Source: Proteobacteria bacterium UBA6156
GTDB taxonomy: Bacteria > Pseudomonadota > Alphaproteobacteria > UBA2136 > UBA6156
Direction: 5' to 3'
Assembly (NCBI GenBank): GCA_002422365.1
Contig: DIUO01000034.1
Coordinates: forward strand, 1-14,740
DNA length: 14,740 bases
Shown here: piece by piece, positions 12,669 to 14,740 of the stretch
How the letters are laid out: every line of letters begins with the position of its first letter
Numbering within the stretch: position 1 is the first letter of the stretch
Translations under genes and position numbers: made by a program
Notes under the pieces: model-generated
Seen by the model: only the letters and a program-made list of their open reading frames with translations
What the model was told of the DNA's origin: nothing
Databases searched by the model: none

Positions 12669-13654
12669 CAATTAGCGCATGGGCCGATATTGCCGGGGAG
12701 TTTGAGGGTTACGATAACGCCGTTTTACTTGGAAATGGCTTTAGTCAAAACATATGGTCTGGGTTTAGTTATACAAGCCTTTTACAGGTTGTTAGAGACC
12801 TCAATGTATTAACAGGCCGTGAAGTGGCGCTATTTGGGAATTTGGGTTCCCCTAACTTTGAGTACGTGATGTTACGTCTCCAGGAGGCAGGCATCGTGAA
12901 TACCGCGATGGAAGTAGCAGAGACGTATAATGGTAATTACCAAAATATCAAAAATGCGCTGGTTACTGCAGTTCAATCTATTCATCCGCATACTTCATTT
13001 GAGGTTCCAGAAACAACAAAGAAAACTATATGTGATGAACTCAAAAAATATAGATCTGTATTCACCACAAACTATGACTTAATCATATACGCTTCAATAT
13101 TTACTGATCCACATTATAGTAAAAACTTTTGTGATTATTTCTGGTCTGAGGGATCTAAATTTGATCCTTTAAATATTGATTTATGGTCAAATAAAACAAG
13201 TATCTATTACCTACACGGCGGCCTACATTTAACGAAGCTACCTGGAGGAATTGAGAGAAAAGTAAGCCATACTGGCACGCAAAATATTCTAGCTCAGTTT
13301 GGAACCAATCCACCGCTTTTCGTCTCGGAAGGATCAGCACAGGAAAAAAAGGATGCTATACGCCGGTCAGCCTACTTAACATTTTGTTATCGAAAACTAC
13401 AAACTCATGCCGGGGCAATTACGTTGATTGGGAAAGGCCACGAAGGAGATGAACACGTTATATCTGCACTTAATGATAATCGGAAAATCAAGAAAGTTGC
13501 TATAGGTCTTCACAATCCAAATGAAGGGGCTGAGCGCAGATGGATTGCAGCGCTCCCAGGTGTTGAAAGAAGTAAGATTGTCTTTTTTAGATCAGCCGAG
13601 CATCCGCTTGGATCTCCCACTTTAACTATTCAGCAAGATGATCCGGCATTCTAA
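12665..13654 (+). CDS. SIR2-like DUF4917 protein, putative NAD-consuming defence effector
   Basis: A 329-aa protein with the landmarks of SIR2-like Rossmann domains: LLGNGFS (21-27) at the first nucleotide-binding strand, FTTNYDLI (133-140) with the conserved Asn136, YYLHGG (181-186) with the catalytic-type His184, and AITLIGKGHEGDEH (251-264) as the later ligand loop. The segment PLFVSEGSAQEKKDAIRRSAYLTFCYRKL (217-245) is the hallmark of DUF4917. In characterised defence systems (Thoeris ThsA, DSR and others) SIR2 domains degrade NAD+ in infected cells; applying that here is inference. The gene overlaps the upstream TM gene by 4 bases and the next gene by 1 base. It is AT-rich compared with the primase and the R-M gene. 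Confidence 0.85.
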   Translation: MTISAWADIAGEFEGYDNAVLLGNGFSQNIWSGFSYTSLLQVVRDLNVLTGREVALFGNLGSPNFEYVMLRLQEAGIVNTAMEVAETYNGNYQNIKNALVTAVQSIHPHTSFEVPETTKKTICDELKKYRSVFTTNYDLIIYASIFTDPHYSKNFCDYFWSEGSKFDPLNIDLWSNKTSIYYLHGGLHLTKLPGGIERKVSHTGTQNILAQFGTNPPLFVSEGSAQEKKDAIRRSAYLTFCYRKLQTHAGAITLIGKGHEGDEHVISALNDNRKIKKVAIGLHNPNEGAERRWIAALPGVERSKIVFFRSAEHPLGSPTLTIQQDDPAF

Positions 13655-14740
13655 TGACCCTAAGCCTCAACGAAATTCGTTCCCGTGCCGTTGCCTTCAA
13701 ACAGGAGTGGGCGGGAAAGGGCTATGAAAAAGGCCACACCCAGACCTTCTACAACGACCTGTTTGCTGTTTTTGGCCTGGCTAAGCGGGCCTACGCCTAC
13801 GAACAATCCATAACGCTGCTCAACGGCGACCGGGGGTTCATTGACCTGTTTTGGCCTGGCACGCTGCTGGTGGAGCAGAAGTCCAAGGGCCGTGACCTAG
13901 CCAAGGCCCGCACCCAGGCGTTCAGCTACTTCAACAGCCTGAAGGAAGCTGAAAAGCCCCGCTTTATCCTGCTTTCTGACTTTCAAACCTTTGAACTGCT
14001 GAACCTGGAAACTGGCGAGGAAGCCCACTTTGCCCTGACCGACCTGGACAGCAACATCCACCACCTGCTGTTCTTGGCCGGTTACGAAACCCACAGCTTT
14101 AAGGATGAAGCCAGCGTCAACGTCAATGCCGCCAAGCTGCTGGGAGGTATCCACAATCGCCTGGCCGAGGCAGGCTACCGAGGGCACGACCTGGAAGTGC
14201 TGCTGGTGCGGCTACTGTTCTGCCTGTTTGCCGACGACACCGGGATCTTCCCTAAAGATAGCTTTGCCTTTTTCCTGAAGCACCGCACACATGAAGACGG
14301 TTCCGACCTGGGCGGTAAGCTGGCGCTGCTGTTCCAAACCCTGAACAAGCCCACCGACAAGCGTTCCACCAACCTGGATGAACTGCTGGCCACGCTGCCT
14401 TACGTCAACGGCAAGTTGTTTGCCGAGGTGATTGAACTGGCCGACTTTGACCGAGCCATGCGGGAACAACTGCTGGAATGCTGCGGTTTCAACTGGGCCG
14501 AGATCTCGCCCGCCATTTTTGGTTCTCTGTTCCAAGGCACGCTGAACGAAGACGAGCAGCACGACCACGGCGCCCACTATACCTCTGAACGCAACATCAT
14601 GAAGGTCATCAAAGACCTGTTCCTGGATGACCTGCGCGCCGAGTTCAATAAAGTGCGCAATACGGCCAAGCCGCTGCAGGCGTTCCACCAAAAGCTGGGG
14701 CAGTTGAAGTTTTTAGACCCGGCCTGCGGTTCAGGAAACT
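13654..14740 (+). CDS. Type IIG/IIL MmeI-like restriction-methylation enzyme, 5' part
   Basis: The first 362 codons of a larger protein cut by the window end; MmeI relatives are around 900 aa or longer. The N-terminus (LNEIRSRAVAFKQEW ... HTQTFYNDLFAVFG) is that of the MmeI N-terminal nuclease domain. The PD-(D/E)xK active site has the MmeI spacing D-x9-E-x-K in DLFWPGTLLVEQK (D64, E74, K76). A helical spacer (about 150-330) follows, and the methyltransferase motif I LDPACGSGN (354-362) ends the window. Such enzymes cut and methylate in one chain without a separate methylase gene. The ATG overlaps the SIR2-like stop (TAATG) and has no obvious ribosome binding site, implying coupling. Composition returns to GC-rich, so it likely has another origin than the genes before it. 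Confidence 0.88.
   Translation, partial: MTLSLNEIRSRAVAFKQEWAGKGYEKGHTQTFYNDLFAVFGLAKRAYAYEQSITLLNGDRGFIDLFWPGTLLVEQKSKGRDLAKARTQAFSYFNSLKEAEKPRFILLSDFQTFELLNLETGEEAHFALTDLDSNIHHLLFLAGYETHSFKDEASVNVNAAKLLGGIHNRLAEAGYRGHDLEVLLVRLLFCLFADDTGIFPKDSFAFFLKHRTHEDGSDLGGKLALLFQTLNKPTDKRSTNLDELLATLPYVNGKLFAEVIELADFDRAMREQLLECCGFNWAEISPAIFGSLFQGTLNEDEQHDHGAHYTSERNIMKVIKDLFLDDLRAEFNKVRNTAKPLQAFHQKLGQLKFLDPACGSGN

Overview
The window looks like a chromosomal stretch of a fairly GC-rich member of the Pseudomonadota, most likely a gammaproteobacterium, interrupted by the left end of a P4-like integrative island. The basis is the set of proteobacterial families (Wzx, GT4, GalE, DUF2062, DUF2254), the CCA-encoding tRNA genes with sigma70-type promoters, and the P4-type integrase, AlpA and primase set. 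No species can be named from the sequence.

Core part (1-6593). A tRNA-Gly(GCC) with a clear promoter is followed by three co-directional surface polysaccharide genes: a Wzx/MOP-type flippase, a family 4 glycosyltransferase and UDP-glucose 4-epimerase (galE). Then come a DUF2062 membrane protein gene and, convergently, a DUF2254 membrane protein gene. The DUF2062 gene is bracketed by a 43-bp direct repeat with one mismatch. One copy is the true 3' end of galE; the other is an 18-codon remnant of a galE 3' end, so DUF2062 appears to have been inserted or captured at the galE tail. A tRNA group Cys(GCA), Asn(GTT), Gln(TTG) follows.

Island part (6594 to the window end). The tRNA-Gln is the probable integration target. 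Right behind it lie a promoter, an array of TACCCCCAC repeats with a perfect inverted pair, a P4-type tyrosine integrase, an unknown 139-aa protein, an AlpA-type regulator and a PrimPol/PriCT-2/DUF3987 replication protein. After the primase come GTGTCGCCA repeats, a strong hairpin and an AT-rich palindrome, a plausible origin. A small divergent gene and a structured leader region follow. The right attachment site is not in the window, so the island continues past the end.

The most notable part is 11600-14740. The leader holds a compact RNA resembling phage P4 CI / P1 C4 antisense RNAs. A segment in it (11671-11696) is nearly completely complementary to a site about 110 nt downstream (11783-11809), and part of that target is also present upstream (11603-11611 and 11624-11630). 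Behind it lies an AT-rich cargo operon: a multi-pass membrane protein, a small basic single- or double-TM protein, and a SIR2-like DUF4917 protein whose start overlaps the TM gene (ATGA). A type IIG/IIL MmeI-like restriction-modification enzyme overlaps the SIR2-like stop (TAATG) and runs off the window. I read this as a probable anti-phage cargo module: a membrane-linked SIR2-like effector plus a one-protein R-M enzyme, possibly under P4/C4-type antisense control. The functional part is inference.
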